NCBI GenBank assembly: GCA_964511065.1 | Contig: CAZEEG010000001.1 | Location: forward strand, 70,994-134,993 | Direction of reading: 5' to 3' | DNA from: CALBRZ01 sp964511065 | GTDB taxonomy: Bacteria > Planctomycetota > Planctomycetia > Pirellulales > S012-138 | DNA length: 64,000 nucleotides | In this document: positions 53,480-62,525 of the stretch, piece after piece | Position numbering within the stretch: the stretch's first letter is position 1 | Layout: each line of letters begins with the position of its first letter | The notes under the pieces: generated by a model | What the model was told of the DNA's origin: nothing | Seen by the model: the letters and a program-made list of their open reading frames with translations, nothing else | Database searches by the model: none | Made by a program: the position numbers and the translations under genes

Positions 53480-54261
53480 CCGCCTGCCACTCCCGTTCCG
53501 CAGCGTGTGGATCCGCCTGCCGTGGTTTGCTGCCGACCGGCAAAGGGATCGTGCCCCAGGTGGTCTTTCACCGTGGCGATGCTGCGGTCCAGCAGGTCGC
53601 GGTAGTACCGCAATCGGGTTTGGGAGTCATCGAGCGCGCCGCCGAAGGATCGTTCTTCTTCCAGATAAATGAGCGGTACCGGCAATTCGATGATCCGCAG
53701 TCCCGCTGCCGCCGCGCGCACCCAAACTTCCAGGGGCATGGCATAGCCCGGCTCGCTTACTTCCAGATGGACCAAAGCCGGCACACGGTAGGCTTTGAAG
53801 CCGCAGAAGGCGTCAGTGAGGTTCAGCCCTAGCCGGTCGTTGATTTCGGCCGTTATCAGTTGGTTGATTCGCCGCCGGTCGGCCGGAGGCTGCGAATCGC
53901 CCTCGAAGGTCTTGAGGTATCGGCTGCCGGAAACGATGTCGGCATCGAGCGCGGCATGCACAAACTGGGGAATCCGGCAGGGTTCGTGCTGCCCGTCGCA
54001 GTCGATGGTTACCAGCACGTCGTAGTTGTTCTCGCGCGCGTAGCGAAATGCGCTCAGCAGCGCTGCCCCATACCCCTGGTTGGTTTCATGCCGCACGACG
54101 GTGATGCCGGGGATAGCTTCCAGCACCTCGCGGGTGCCGTCGGTGGAGCCGTCATCGACCGCCAAAATATCGCTGCTGTAGCGGCGAACTTCGGCCAACA
54201 CGTCGCGGACGTGCGCCACCTCGTTGTAGACCGGAAGTGCCGTCAGGGATCGCAAGGGCAT
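53476..54261 (-). CDS. Family 2 glycosyltransferase (DPM1-like)
   Basis: The predicted protein has 261 aa. It opens SLTALPVYNEVAHVRDVLAEV and continues ILAVDDGSTDGTREVLEAI, VVRHETNQGYGAALLSAFRYA, the metal motif TIDCDGQH and the VSGSRYL segment. This is the dolichyl-phosphate mannose synthase/polyprenyl-phosphate glycosyltransferase branch of GT2. The product would be a polyprenyl-phosphate sugar or a related lipid. No C-terminal membrane segment is present. It is the first gene of a coupled reverse group with the BshC-like gene, with which it overlaps by 4 bases. Confidence 0.85.
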   Translation of the reverse strand: MPLRSLTALPVYNEVAHVRDVLAEVRRYSSDILAVDDGSTDGTREVLEAIPGITVVRHETNQGYGAALLSAFRYARENNYDVLVTIDCDGQHEPCRIPQFVHAALDADIVSGSRYLKTFEGDSQPPADRRRINQLITAEINDRLGLNLTDAFCGFKAYRVPALVHLEVSEPGYAMPLEVWVRAAAAGLRIIELPVPLIYLEEERSFGGALDDSQTRLRYYRDLLDRSIATVKDHLGHDPFAGRQQTTAGGSTRCGTGVAGG

Positions 54262-55101
54262 GGAGAGATTGCTTCCGTCTGGAGGTTAAAACTGCGAGGG
54301 TGATTGCAAGTGGACAGCTAAGGGAGTGCCGTCACCGCTCGTCGCCAATAAATGCTTGCAATCCTATCCAGGTATGAAACTCGCCCGGTTGGTATGGTCC
54401 GACCAGCGCTGGCCTGGGATGGCATTTCGCCAGCCCCGACGGCCGACTTAACCCGCCACGGCTCGCTGGCACCCAGCTTGCCTGGCGCATGTCGGTGCTG
54501 CCACCGCCCGCGGGCGATGAGCAAAGGGTTCGCTACGATGCGGTTCATTCTAGGTAGCGAAGGATTGAAGTCAACGAACCCAATGACCAGTCAAGATGTC
54601 CTGGTAGCGGCCGCGGAATCGCAGTTCGCCCAACTGGCAAAGTGCCCGATCCCGGCGCGATGGCTCTACTGCGGCGAGCCATCGCTAACCCTCAGATTCG
54701 ATCCCGTTCCCCCAGATGGCAATCCTTGATAGATACCTGGGCGACGGTCGTGCGGCTTGTTGTATTCCGGTCTGCCGAAGGCCCCCGTTCTTGTGCTGGA
54801 AAACATGGGATTTGCGGCACCGATCATTCAACAACCGCGTATCGATGGCCCAACCATCAGGAACGCGACCGATGCATATGCCCGTCAGAGGCCTAAGGCA
54901 ATGACCGTTCCAATCGCGTGCGATTCATCGAACCTCGCGGGCTGGACAGTCTCGCGGGTCGCAGCGTGCGCGCCCGGGGGGCCATGTTCACGCCCCCAGG
55001 GGGTAGGCCCTATCGGCCCGCCCCTCGAATAGGTGGCTAAGGTTCATTAGGATGGAAACGCAATCTTGAACGACCGGCCCCGCCTCGAAGGTAGCTGGCA
55101 A
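54262..55101. other. Long divergent intergenic region, no gene seen
   Basis: About 840 bases between the reverse GT2 gene and the forward kinase gene. A 125-codon forward frame at 54352-54729 has no ribosome binding site and an unlikely composition (Pro/Arg/Cys-rich), so I do not call it. A GC-rich inverted patch at 54978-55010 may form a hairpin. This length is unusual for the window and could hide an RNA gene. Confidence 0.4.
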
Positions 55102-57696
55102 ATGGACGATTCCTGCTCAGCGGATCGCGCTTCCCGGGCGAGTCAAACGGCGCTGCTGCTTCACGAACTGCAGCAAATGTGGCAAGAAGGCGATCGGCCC
55201 CACCTGGCATGGCTCATTGGGCGGCTTGACGAGCCCACCACCGAAGCGAAGCTCCAATTGATTGCAGCCGATCTCAACGCGCGCTGGCAGCGGGTTGGTG
55301 ATGCGTCTGTGACTTCGGCAACCGTAGGTGATCTTCCCGCCCGACCATTGGCGGAAGATTACGCAGGCTTTTTCTGCGACGACGACTGGCCGTGGGTGCT
55401 GGAAAAGCTGGTGCTGGAGGAATTTCAGGCCCGGCATCGCTGGGGGGATCGTCCTGATTTTGAAGATTACCGTCGCCGCTTTCCAACGCAGGTGGCGGAT
55501 TGGCAAGCCAGGATAGCCTGGCCATATGACAGCGCTTGGAATCCGGAGCAGGCCGCGGCCAACGATGCAGCGACCGAATTACCCGCCCCTTGTAGCCGCA
55601 CCGGCAGCGGGATCGGGCCGACCATGAATCCCAATCCGCACCAGGGCGATGGAAGGGAAGCCAGCGGCCACCATCGCTCTACCGATGCCGATGCCGCCAG
55701 CGGTAAGCCTATTCCGGGCGCGCAGGTTGTCACCGCTTCTACGCGCATCGTGCTGCCAGGAGTGCCGGCAGCGAATGGCCCTGAAGCGAAATTCAGCACG
55801 CCGGGCGATCCACCGTTGTCGGCGGCATCGGCATCCACCTCCGGGGCGAGCACTGCCGACGACCAAACGCCACATCAGCCCTGGATGCCGCTTGCGATCG
55901 GCGAACGCATCAGCCGCTATCGCATTCTCTCCGTGTTGGGGTCGGGCACGTTTGCCGTGGTTTACCTGGCCGCGCAGGAGGACCTGGGAAGGCTCGTGGC
56001 CCTGAAGGTGACTCGCATTTCGACCACACCCATCAGAACGCAGGCCTGGCCGCGGAGGCTAATTTCCACGGCACCGTCTGAGCCACATGCCCGCTTCGCC
56101 AGCGAAGAAACCAGTAAGTTGGTGGTTTTGGAACACGACTCCATCGTCAAAGTCTACGACGAAGAACGGATTGCCGAACGCGACCTGCTGCTGATCAGCA
56201 TGCAATTCGTTTGGGGCACCACGCTCAAGGAGATCATCCACCGCGCCGCGGTAACGCCCTGGGCCTCCCGCTGCGGGATGAACCTGCTGCCGCTGTTGTC
56301 GGATGGAGGACCGCCGCCGCTGGGCCTCTCGCCAGCGATCCAACAGCAGCGCGAGTACGTGGCTTCGCTGCCCTACAAGAGCGCGGTATTTGAATTGGCT
56401 ATTCAGTTGGCTTCCGCGCTGAACGTGGCGCATGCCTGGGGGATGCTGCATCTCGACATCAAGCCGGCCAATATCCTGGTGAACCAGGCAGGACGGCCGC
56501 TGCTTGCCGATTTCAACCTGGCGAGTGATATGGCATCCCTGCGGTCTGCTCCCAATATCGGCGGCACGTTGCTTTACATGGCCCCGGAACATCTGGAAGC
56601 ATTCAATCCCGAGGACCCCACGACCCCGGAAGTCATCGACGAGCGAACCGACTGCTACTCGCTGGCGCTGGTCATTTTTGAAGTGGCTGCTTGCCGGTAC
56701 CCATTTGAAACCCGGTTGATGGCCAACCAGTCGATCAGCCAGGCAGCCGCAGCGGCCGCGGAGGAGCGGCGGAGCTTTGTTCCCAAGCTTGCAGACTACG
56801 CACCGGCGATGCCGCGTAGCCTGGATTGGGTTCTGCAACGGGCGCTTTCACCCGATAAACAGGATCGGTTTGAATCGACCACCGAGTTTTCACGGGCTCT
56901 AACAGCAGCGCAAAAGTACGACGAAATCACAAGCCGGCTTCCCGAGGCGCAGTGGCTGCAAGCCGTTAGCCGCTGGCCGCGTTGGACGATGGCACTACTG
57001 GCCATAGCTCCGCATTTCATCGGCAATGTGTTGATGATCGTCTATCCGTGCTTGATTGGCGCGGCTCCTGTTGAATCGGCCCGGTACTGGTATACGTTTC
57101 TGGGACTCAATGCGCTCGTTTACGTGGCGACGGTCTGGGCGGTTTGTCGATTCGCCTTCCCGTTGATCGGGCAACTGGAGGATGTCGAGCGGAGAGCGCC
57201 CCACTCGCACCAGGACGCCGACACGGCCAGGGCCGGCTATTCGCGCACTGTGGTGGCGATTGTGACGACGGGGTTAGCGGCCTGGATGGTAATGTCGGTA
57301 GAAACCGTGGGCTGGCTCGACCTGCACATCCTGCTGACCTGGCTGTTGGCGACCACCATCTTTACCTCGTACTCGTACTTTGGTTCAGAACTGTTGGTCG
57401 TCCGCTGCTTCTATCCGCGGCTACTGGTGATGAACTCCAGTCCGACGATCACGGCGCGGCGTGAGTTGCGCGCGGCATCAAACCGCGTTCGCAGGTTCAA
57501 GCTGCTGGCTGGTCTCGCTCCGATGGTTGGGGCATTGTTGCTGATGTTGCCAGCAGAGGATCCCGCCCAACTAGCAGCCATTCGGCTCCTGATAAAGGCG
57601 CTGCTGGTTCTTGGCATTGTCGGCTATCTCACCGCCACGGCCGTCGGCGGCCGGATTCAACGGACGATCGACGCCCTTACGGACCGCGCAGCCTAG
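55102..57696 (+). CDS. Membrane-anchored serine/threonine protein kinase with HLD/DFN motifs
   Basis: The predicted protein has 864 aa if it starts at the ATG at 55102, which has GAAGG upstream; a TTG at 55066 would add 12 residues. Residues 15-140 are a helical region with Trp/Asp-rich segments (DEDYAGFFCDDD-like), common in planctomycete kinases. A linker rich in Ser/Ala/Pro follows. The kinase domain is at about 272-555: VLGSGTFAVVYLA, Lys302 in VALKV, HLDIKPANIL with Asp452 instead of HRD, DFN with Asp470 instead of DFG, and MAPEH. Residues 580-840 contain four or more membrane segments. The catalytic Lys and both Asp are kept, so it should be active. It stands alone. Confidence 0.9.
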   Translation: MDDSCSADRASRASQTALLLHELQQMWQEGDRPHLAWLIGRLDEPTTEAKLQLIAADLNARWQRVGDASVTSATVGDLPARPLAEDYAGFFCDDDWPWVLEKLVLEEFQARHRWGDRPDFEDYRRRFPTQVADWQARIAWPYDSAWNPEQAAANDAATELPAPCSRTGSGIGPTMNPNPHQGDGREASGHHRSTDADAASGKPIPGAQVVTASTRIVLPGVPAANGPEAKFSTPGDPPLSAASASTSGASTADDQTPHQPWMPLAIGERISRYRILSVLGSGTFAVVYLAAQEDLGRLVALKVTRISTTPIRTQAWPRRLISTAPSEPHARFASEETSKLVVLEHDSIVKVYDEERIAERDLLLISMQFVWGTTLKEIIHRAAVTPWASRCGMNLLPLLSDGGPPPLGLSPAIQQQREYVASLPYKSAVFELAIQLASALNVAHAWGMLHLDIKPANILVNQAGRPLLADFNLASDMASLRSAPNIGGTLLYMAPEHLEAFNPEDPTTPEVIDERTDCYSLALVIFEVAACRYPFETRLMANQSISQAAAAAAEERRSFVPKLADYAPAMPRSLDWVLQRALSPDKQDRFESTTEFSRALTAAQKYDEITSRLPEAQWLQAVSRWPRWTMALLAIAPHFIGNVLMIVYPCLIGAAPVESARYWYTFLGLNALVYVATVWAVCRFAFPLIGQLEDVERRAPHSHQDADTARAGYSRTVVAIVTTGLAAWMVMSVETVGWLDLHILLTWLLATTIFTSYSYFGSELLVVRCFYPRLLVMNSSPTITARRELRAASNRVRRFKLLAGLAPMVGALLLMLPAEDPAQLAAIRLLIKALLVLGIVGYLTATAVGGRIQRTIDALTDRAA

Positions 57697-57774
57697 TGGG
57701 GCGGAGCGTACTGGGGTGAGCGTGGTTCGGTTCCCCTCGCGCAGCGCTTCCCCCTGTTGATTTTCGGCCCCAGG

Positions 57775-60117
57775 CTACATCTTGGTGATGATATCCGTGG
57801 TGGTACTGCTTTGGATCGGCTGCGGCAGTTGGTCGCAACTTACGCGAGCATCGACCCGCACCTGGTTGCCGGGCCGTTCGGCGCGCGCCCTCACGCGGTA
57901 CGTGATCGTCTGCCCGGGCTGCAGTTCCGGGAAAGGTGAGAACTGGACGGTTTGGCCGTTGATCTCAAACGAGCGCGTTTCGCCGCCCGTGCCCACCCGC
58001 CGCGGCGACAATTCCGGCGCCAGGTTCACTTCAACGGTGACATAGGTGGCCGACGTGGCGCCGCGATTTTGGATGCGAATTTCAAACGGTACATCCTGGC
58101 CCACCTCGACCGGGTCGTACAAGTCGACGACCGAAACCGTAAGCATGCTTTCCGGAGCACGGATGGCCAGGCACGCTTCATCGGAGCCTGCCACGGCATC
58201 GCCCGCCTTGGCCTCGGCCAGCGTGCAGGTGCGGACGGCCGCCGCCTCGCACCGGCACACGATCCGCAGTTGGACCGATTCACCCGGCGGCAACCGATCG
58301 ACGTTCCACGAGAGCGTATAACCTGTCCCTTGCTGGAGACGGTGATTCTCGGTCGCATAAACGGGCCGCAACTCCGGGCCGTACCGATCGGTAATGACCA
58401 GATCGGACAGCACCGCATCGCCCGTGTTATGCACCTCCACGGCAAATTCGGCGTCTTCGCCCACCTGCTTGACCTGGGGCCCCGTCTTGCGGATTTCAAA
58501 CCGAGGATTGCCGCGGGCTGCCCCCTGCTGCACGTCGACGCATGCGCTGGCCGTGGTGCGGATTCCACCGTCGGCTGTAACCTCGATCCGCGTGCATTGC
58601 CGCCCGGGCCGCGTGGTGCGGAATACCAGGTCGACCGAACGCGACTGGCCCGGCGCCAAATCGTCCAGGGGCGATTCGATGGGGCTGGGGGCTTCTTCGT
58701 GCTGCAAACCGGCATCGAACTCGGCCCAGATCAATAGGTTGGTCAGCGGACGATTCCCCCGGTTGGTGATGACCGCGGTGAAGTGCGCATCCTGGCCGAG
58801 TTGCACCTGTTGCGGGCCATTCAACCGAACGTCCGCTTGCTGCCCAATGGGTTGCGGTTGCGGCGATGGCTGTGGTTGCGCCGCAGCCGGCACCGTGGTC
58901 CGGGTGCACTGTTGAAACTGTGCGTCGCCGGAGGCCACCAGGGTGGCGCACAGTTCGTACTGCCCGGGCCGTTCCACCTGAAACCGCGCGGCCAGCGAAC
59001 GGCGATCCCCCGCGGCCACCACGGGGAATTGCCATTGCAACTGCGGCCCGACGTGCTCGGCTGGAGGGTCCGTGCCCAGCAGCCGATAGCCGTCGGGCAG
59101 CGGCAACGCCACGGCCACGTTGGACGCCGGCTGATCGGACGGGTTTTGAATCTCCAACACATACTGGACGGTTGCGCCAACTTGTGCTCGGTCTGGGCCG
59201 GTGATGCTCAAAGCCAGGCTCGAAGTCCACGTATGCTGAACCGAACCGCGGCCGACGACCAACCGCTTGCCGCCTTGCGGATAGATGACGTCGATGCGGA
59301 TTTCATTGGTGCCGGGCGTGGGTGCGTTCTGTAAGAGGTCGATGCTGCCCTGGCCCAGCTCGTCGGTCGGCACTTCCACCACTCGGGAGTGTTCCGGCCC
59401 CAGCCCCGCTTCGGGGCCTGAAACGATCTCGTAACGCACGATCCACCCAGGGACCGGAGCGCCGTTGGTTGCCCTGGTGACGGTGGTGACCAGGCGTTGG
59501 ACCGCGCCTAGCGGTTGGATTGAAGGCGGCGGAAAGGTCCATTGACCATCCACCCAGTAAACGGTTGCCGTTTGCGTATTCGCTGAACCGCTCGGCAGGT
59601 CGGGCGTGCTGGCCGTCACGTAACTGACGCCTTCCTGCGCCGAAGTCAGCGCGGCCCAACTTTGTCCCCGTCGAATGCAGGCGCCGCCGGGCAAGCGGAC
59701 ATCTTCCTCGGCCGTCGCCACCAAGGCTGCATGAGGCGTCACTTGCCGTGGTGTCGAGAACGGACTGATCAGCCAACTGAATGCGCCGCCTTCGCCCGCG
59801 TTGATGAATTGCCCCGCACTATCGGGCGAGAGCATCCAGTTCACACGTTGGTTGGCACGGAGGAAACCGGCATCGCATACGCTGGCCGTCAGCAGCACTT
59901 CCGTACCAACTGGCGCTACCAGTTCGGCCGGCGTGATCATGATTCGGCCCGGTGCCACCGCGCCTGGTGGTTGAATAGCCGTTCCCAATGGTGCCGGCGG
60001 CACGGTATAGGTGGGCACCGTTGGCGCGGGCTGATACTGCCACGAGCGGCAGCCCAATAGCAGTGCGCAGACTGCGGCCAACAGGCCGAATCTTCGCATT
60101 GCCTTGGACTGGGACAT
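57775..60117 (-). CDS. Large lipoprotein with DUF11/CARDB-like repeats
   Basis: The predicted protein has 780 aa. GGAG lies nine bases before the ATG at 60117. The leader ends in the lipobox ALLLGC (Cys23), so it should be a lipoprotein. After an N-terminal part with Ig-like strands (PAELVAPVGTEVLLTASVCD), there are at least four repeats of the DUF11/CARDB type: LSITGPDRAQVGATVQYVLEIQNPSDQPASNVAVALPLPDGY, VRLNGPQQVQLGQDAHFTAVITNRGNRPL, FEIRKTGPQVKQVGEDAEFAVEVHNTGDAVL and LTVSVVDLYDPVEVGQDVPFEIRIQNRG. Such repeats make stalk-like surface proteins. A Pro/Gln linker lies in the middle. No enzyme motif seen. Confidence 0.9.
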   Translation of the reverse strand: MSQSKAMRRFGLLAAVCALLLGCRSWQYQPAPTVPTYTVPPAPLGTAIQPPGAVAPGRIMITPAELVAPVGTEVLLTASVCDAGFLRANQRVNWMLSPDSAGQFINAGEGGAFSWLISPFSTPRQVTPHAALVATAEEDVRLPGGACIRRGQSWAALTSAQEGVSYVTASTPDLPSGSANTQTATVYWVDGQWTFPPPSIQPLGAVQRLVTTVTRATNGAPVPGWIVRYEIVSGPEAGLGPEHSRVVEVPTDELGQGSIDLLQNAPTPGTNEIRIDVIYPQGGKRLVVGRGSVQHTWTSSLALSITGPDRAQVGATVQYVLEIQNPSDQPASNVAVALPLPDGYRLLGTDPPAEHVGPQLQWQFPVVAAGDRRSLAARFQVERPGQYELCATLVASGDAQFQQCTRTTVPAAAQPQPSPQPQPIGQQADVRLNGPQQVQLGQDAHFTAVITNRGNRPLTNLLIWAEFDAGLQHEEAPSPIESPLDDLAPGQSRSVDLVFRTTRPGRQCTRIEVTADGGIRTTASACVDVQQGAARGNPRFEIRKTGPQVKQVGEDAEFAVEVHNTGDAVLSDLVITDRYGPELRPVYATENHRLQQGTGYTLSWNVDRLPPGESVQLRIVCRCEAAAVRTCTLAEAKAGDAVAGSDEACLAIRAPESMLTVSVVDLYDPVEVGQDVPFEIRIQNRGATSATYVTVEVNLAPELSPRRVGTGGETRSFEINGQTVQFSPFPELQPGQTITYRVRARAERPGNQVRVDARVSCDQLPQPIQSSTTTDIITKM

Positions 60118-60205
60118 ACGCCTACACTCCGCGCGCAGTACGACACCGATGCATCAGCAAAACGTACCATGTAGATTGTTGGCAGCAGTCGCCGATTTTC
60201 AACTT

Positions 60206-60224
60206 TGCCTGATGCAATCAGGCA
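60206..60224. promoter_or_regulatory. Perfect palindrome, possible operator
   Basis: TGCCTGAT at 60206-60213 and ATCAGGCA at 60217-60224 are an exact inverted repeat around GCA. It lies about 90 bases before the start of the reverse lipoprotein gene, a position that suits an operator or an RNA hairpin in the leader. The size and spacing suit a dimeric regulator. No second copy was seen in the window. Confidence 0.4.
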
Positions 60225-60441
60225 TCACACCTCCGTACTGCCAGCACATTCGCTTTATCCCGGCCTTTCTATCCCGCGCAACCTGACGGATCGGTACCGG
60301 GGCGCCGTCAGAATTGGCAGCATGAATAACGGGTGATGCCAGCAAGCAAATGCAGGCATCTGGCTGCCGCGGAATGTATATGCGGAATGGATTGATTCTT
60401 TCGCCGCCAATCGCCGCGCGGCGAACTAACTGCATCGCAAA

Positions 60442-60494
60442 TCTTTCTTTTCCAGCACACTCGGCGGCATTCAGTCAGATCGGGATGCAATGAA
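60442..60494 (+). repeat. Dispersed intergenic repeat, partial copy R8
   Basis: The head matches R1 closely: TCTTTTCCAGCACACTCGGCGGCATTCAGT at 60445-60474 (compare 22987-23010). The tail with GGACATTCGC is missing or too diverged to see. It lies in the 700-base spacer upstream of the BON gene. Confidence 0.55.
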
Positions 60495-60836
60495 GCCGTC
60501 ACGCCCTGCGCCGTTCTCACGCGACACGTGGTCGTGAAACAGCGCTGCGCCGCTAGCTTGGCCGCATAAACCGCATGGAAAGAACATCCCGCCAGCTTTT
60601 CGAAATCCGGCAAGTTTGCGCAGGCATTTGGGTGAATGAGCACGACACGCGCAGTCGATGCAATCAGTGCTGCGGCAGCTCATGGAGACAGAGCATCACG
60701 CATAACAGGAAGGGTTGCGGCCGACGCGCAGGGCAAGCGACGTTGCCCGATCTTGGCGATTACCGTCTGGCATTCGCCCCTTCCTCTCTCGCGACCTGGC
60801 GTGTTGTCCTCTCTCCCTCAACGATCAAGCGACTAG

Positions 60837-61163
60837 ATGAGCACCACGAACATTCCTTCCCCCAAGTTGGCCGCACGGACAGAAAAGCGTCACCACGATC
60901 GGCAGCCATTGCGTGCCGCTGAAGTTGAGAACTCCAGCACCGGCATTTATAGCGGCAGTGTTCCATTGGCCGAAAAGGTTGCGGCCGCACTGGCTCAGCA
61001 TTCGTTCTTTCGCTGCCAGCCTCCGGCCGTGCGCGCCGAAGCAGGCCATATAACCTTGCGCGGCGTGGTAGCCACTTACTACCACAAGCAAATGGCGCAA
61101 GAGACGATCCGCCGGTTGGATGGCGTCGATTCCATTGACAACCTGCTGCACGTGAGTTGGTAG
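60837..61163 (+). CDS. BON-domain protein
   Basis: The predicted protein has 108 aa. Residues 38-108 form a BON domain: PLAEKVAAALAQHSFF, then VRAEAGHITLRGVVATYYHKQMAQETIRRLDGVDSIDNLLHV, with the typical G-V-D/V-x-x-L pattern. BON domains bind phospholipid or hydrophobic surfaces and are often periplasmic. No signal peptide is seen, so it may be cytoplasmic. The ATG at 60837 has no strong Shine-Dalgarno site. Convergent with tsaB. Confidence 0.75.
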   Translation: MSTTNIPSPKLAARTEKRHHDRQPLRAAEVENSSTGIYSGSVPLAEKVAAALAQHSFFRCQPPAVRAEAGHITLRGVVATYYHKQMAQETIRRLDGVDSIDNLLHVSW

Positions 61164-61231
61164 GCCGAGCATCGGGCAGAACAGCCCCCCTCAAGTGGCT
61201 TGGCGACATGGGCCACAACCTGGCCAGGGTT

Positions 61232-61921
61232 TCAATCGGGCAGATGTTCGCCGCGTTTCTCTTCGGCGGCACTCGCCCGCAGATACTTGGGGACCAGTTG
61301 CCAGAGGTCGTCGCGCTGGCCAGCTTGAAACTGCCGCCAGGCTAGCGATGCTACGCCTGACGCTCGGGGAGCCCAGTACTCCGAAGGTAAGGGCTGCACC
61401 TGCTCTGGAAGTCGCGACGCCAACTTTTCCAGCACGGGACCGGCGATCGCTTGCCCTGGCAACAGCGACGCCAACCAGGTTTCAATATCCACGATGCGCG
61501 ATTCATCGCGAGGCTGCATCTGGCCCTGTTCGTTGCGGGCAAAAGTGGCCACGAACAATTGCTTGCGCTGGGCATCGAGTACGGCCGTCAGTTCCTGGCA
61601 CGACGGCGGTGCGCCTTCGGCAATCACCGCCAGCGAATCGACACCTAATATTTGGGCCTTGGCCGCATACGCCAAAACTTTCGCGGTGGTGACGCCACAC
61701 CGCAGGCCCGTGAAACTCCCGGGGCCAACGGCCACCGCCACCAGGTCCAATTCGCTGACGTTCCAGCCTTGGGCGGCTAGCATCTCTTGAATGGTGGGCG
61801 CCAGCGTTTGGGCCACGCGCTTCTCGCGTGGCAATAGCTGCTCGGTTAGCAGGCGCTCGCCCTGTGCCAGTGCCACGCTGCCAGTAAAGCCGACGGTTTC
61901 GATCGCCAAGATTCGGGTCAT
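61232..61921 (-). CDS. tsaB: tRNA threonylcarbamoyladenosine biosynthesis protein TsaB
   Basis: TsaB works with TsaD, TsaE and TsaC to make the t6A37 modification in tRNAs that read ANN codons. It is the inactive partner that dimerises with TsaD. The protein is 229 aa, the usual length. The ASKHA fold is marked by LAIETVGFTGSVAL, ETLA-type REKRVAQTLAPTIQEML and the signature LVAVAVGPGSFTGLRCGVTTAKVLAYA. The start is the ATG at 61919-61921. A longer frame to 62017 is not protein-like. Confidence 0.94.
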   Translation of the reverse strand: MTRILAIETVGFTGSVALAQGERLLTEQLLPREKRVAQTLAPTIQEMLAAQGWNVSELDLVAVAVGPGSFTGLRCGVTTAKVLAYAAKAQILGVDSLAVIAEGAPPSCQELTAVLDAQRKQLFVATFARNEQGQMQPRDESRIVDIETWLASLLPGQAIAGPVLEKLASRLPEQVQPLPSEYWAPRASGVASLAWRQFQAGQRDDLWQLVPKYLRASAAEEKRGEHLPD

Positions 61922-62525
61922 GCCCGGTAGTTTCGGCCGCAGCCCTAGTCGACACAAGGGGGGCAGAACGACAATGCGCCGCCCGCGTACCACGGCCCCG
62001 GGGCACTTCCGCGGCAAAGCGTCGCCGCTGGTTGCACCTTTGACGCATCAATAGGTCGCGCCAAAACAGCGTTGTGCAGCCGCGTGGTTTTTTGCGACTT
62101 CGTGCGAGGGTGGGCAACATCTTGGATATCTCGCCAATTCGCTCCCCGACGCCCTCAAATCGCGTGCGAAAGCCGCGGCTGTTCGCTTGTATCGCCTTCT
62201 GCCCGGTGCTTTACTGGAGGTTAATGCATCCCCGCTAGCCGGGGGCGAGGCGGTGCCATTGCCCCGGGGAGACCTGTAACCGAGGGCGGCACCCGGTCAA
62301 TAGCCTGTAGCGCCAGCTAGCGGAACCATGAACGGCCGTGATGCCCCGGCGGCGGCGCGTGGAGTGGCATTCAACCCGGTCGGCCATTGCCGAGCCATGC
62401 CCAGCCGATGCGGCCGCAAGGGGAGGTGGTTCGAGCATGGCCGTCTCACGCCACCTTGGTACCGGCACGGGCCACAGGCGGCAATCCATCGCATGATTGA
62501 GACTCTCAGGATGAGGACGCGCGGT
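61922..62525. other. Divergent intergenic region, no gene seen
   Basis: About 600 bases between reverse tsaB and the forward toroid gene. Both frames remain open in parts of it, but without sites or protein-like composition. No RNA or repeat copy was recognised. Confidence 0.4.

Larger units (their letters stand above)
60118..60836. other. Divergent intergenic region with palindrome and repeat copy
   Basis: About 720 bases between the reverse DUF11 lipoprotein gene and the forward BON gene. It holds the palindrome at 60206-60224 and the partial repeat R8. Otherwise I see no gene. Confidence 0.4.

Noticed and set aside
52295..53605. 436-codon forward frame opposite the BshC-like gene
   Set aside because: Shadow frame. 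The reverse genes are supported by family motifs and start-stop overlaps.
54352..54729. 125-codon forward frame in the spacer before the kinase
   Set aside because: No ribosome binding site and a Pro/Arg/Cys-rich composition; not a convincing protein.
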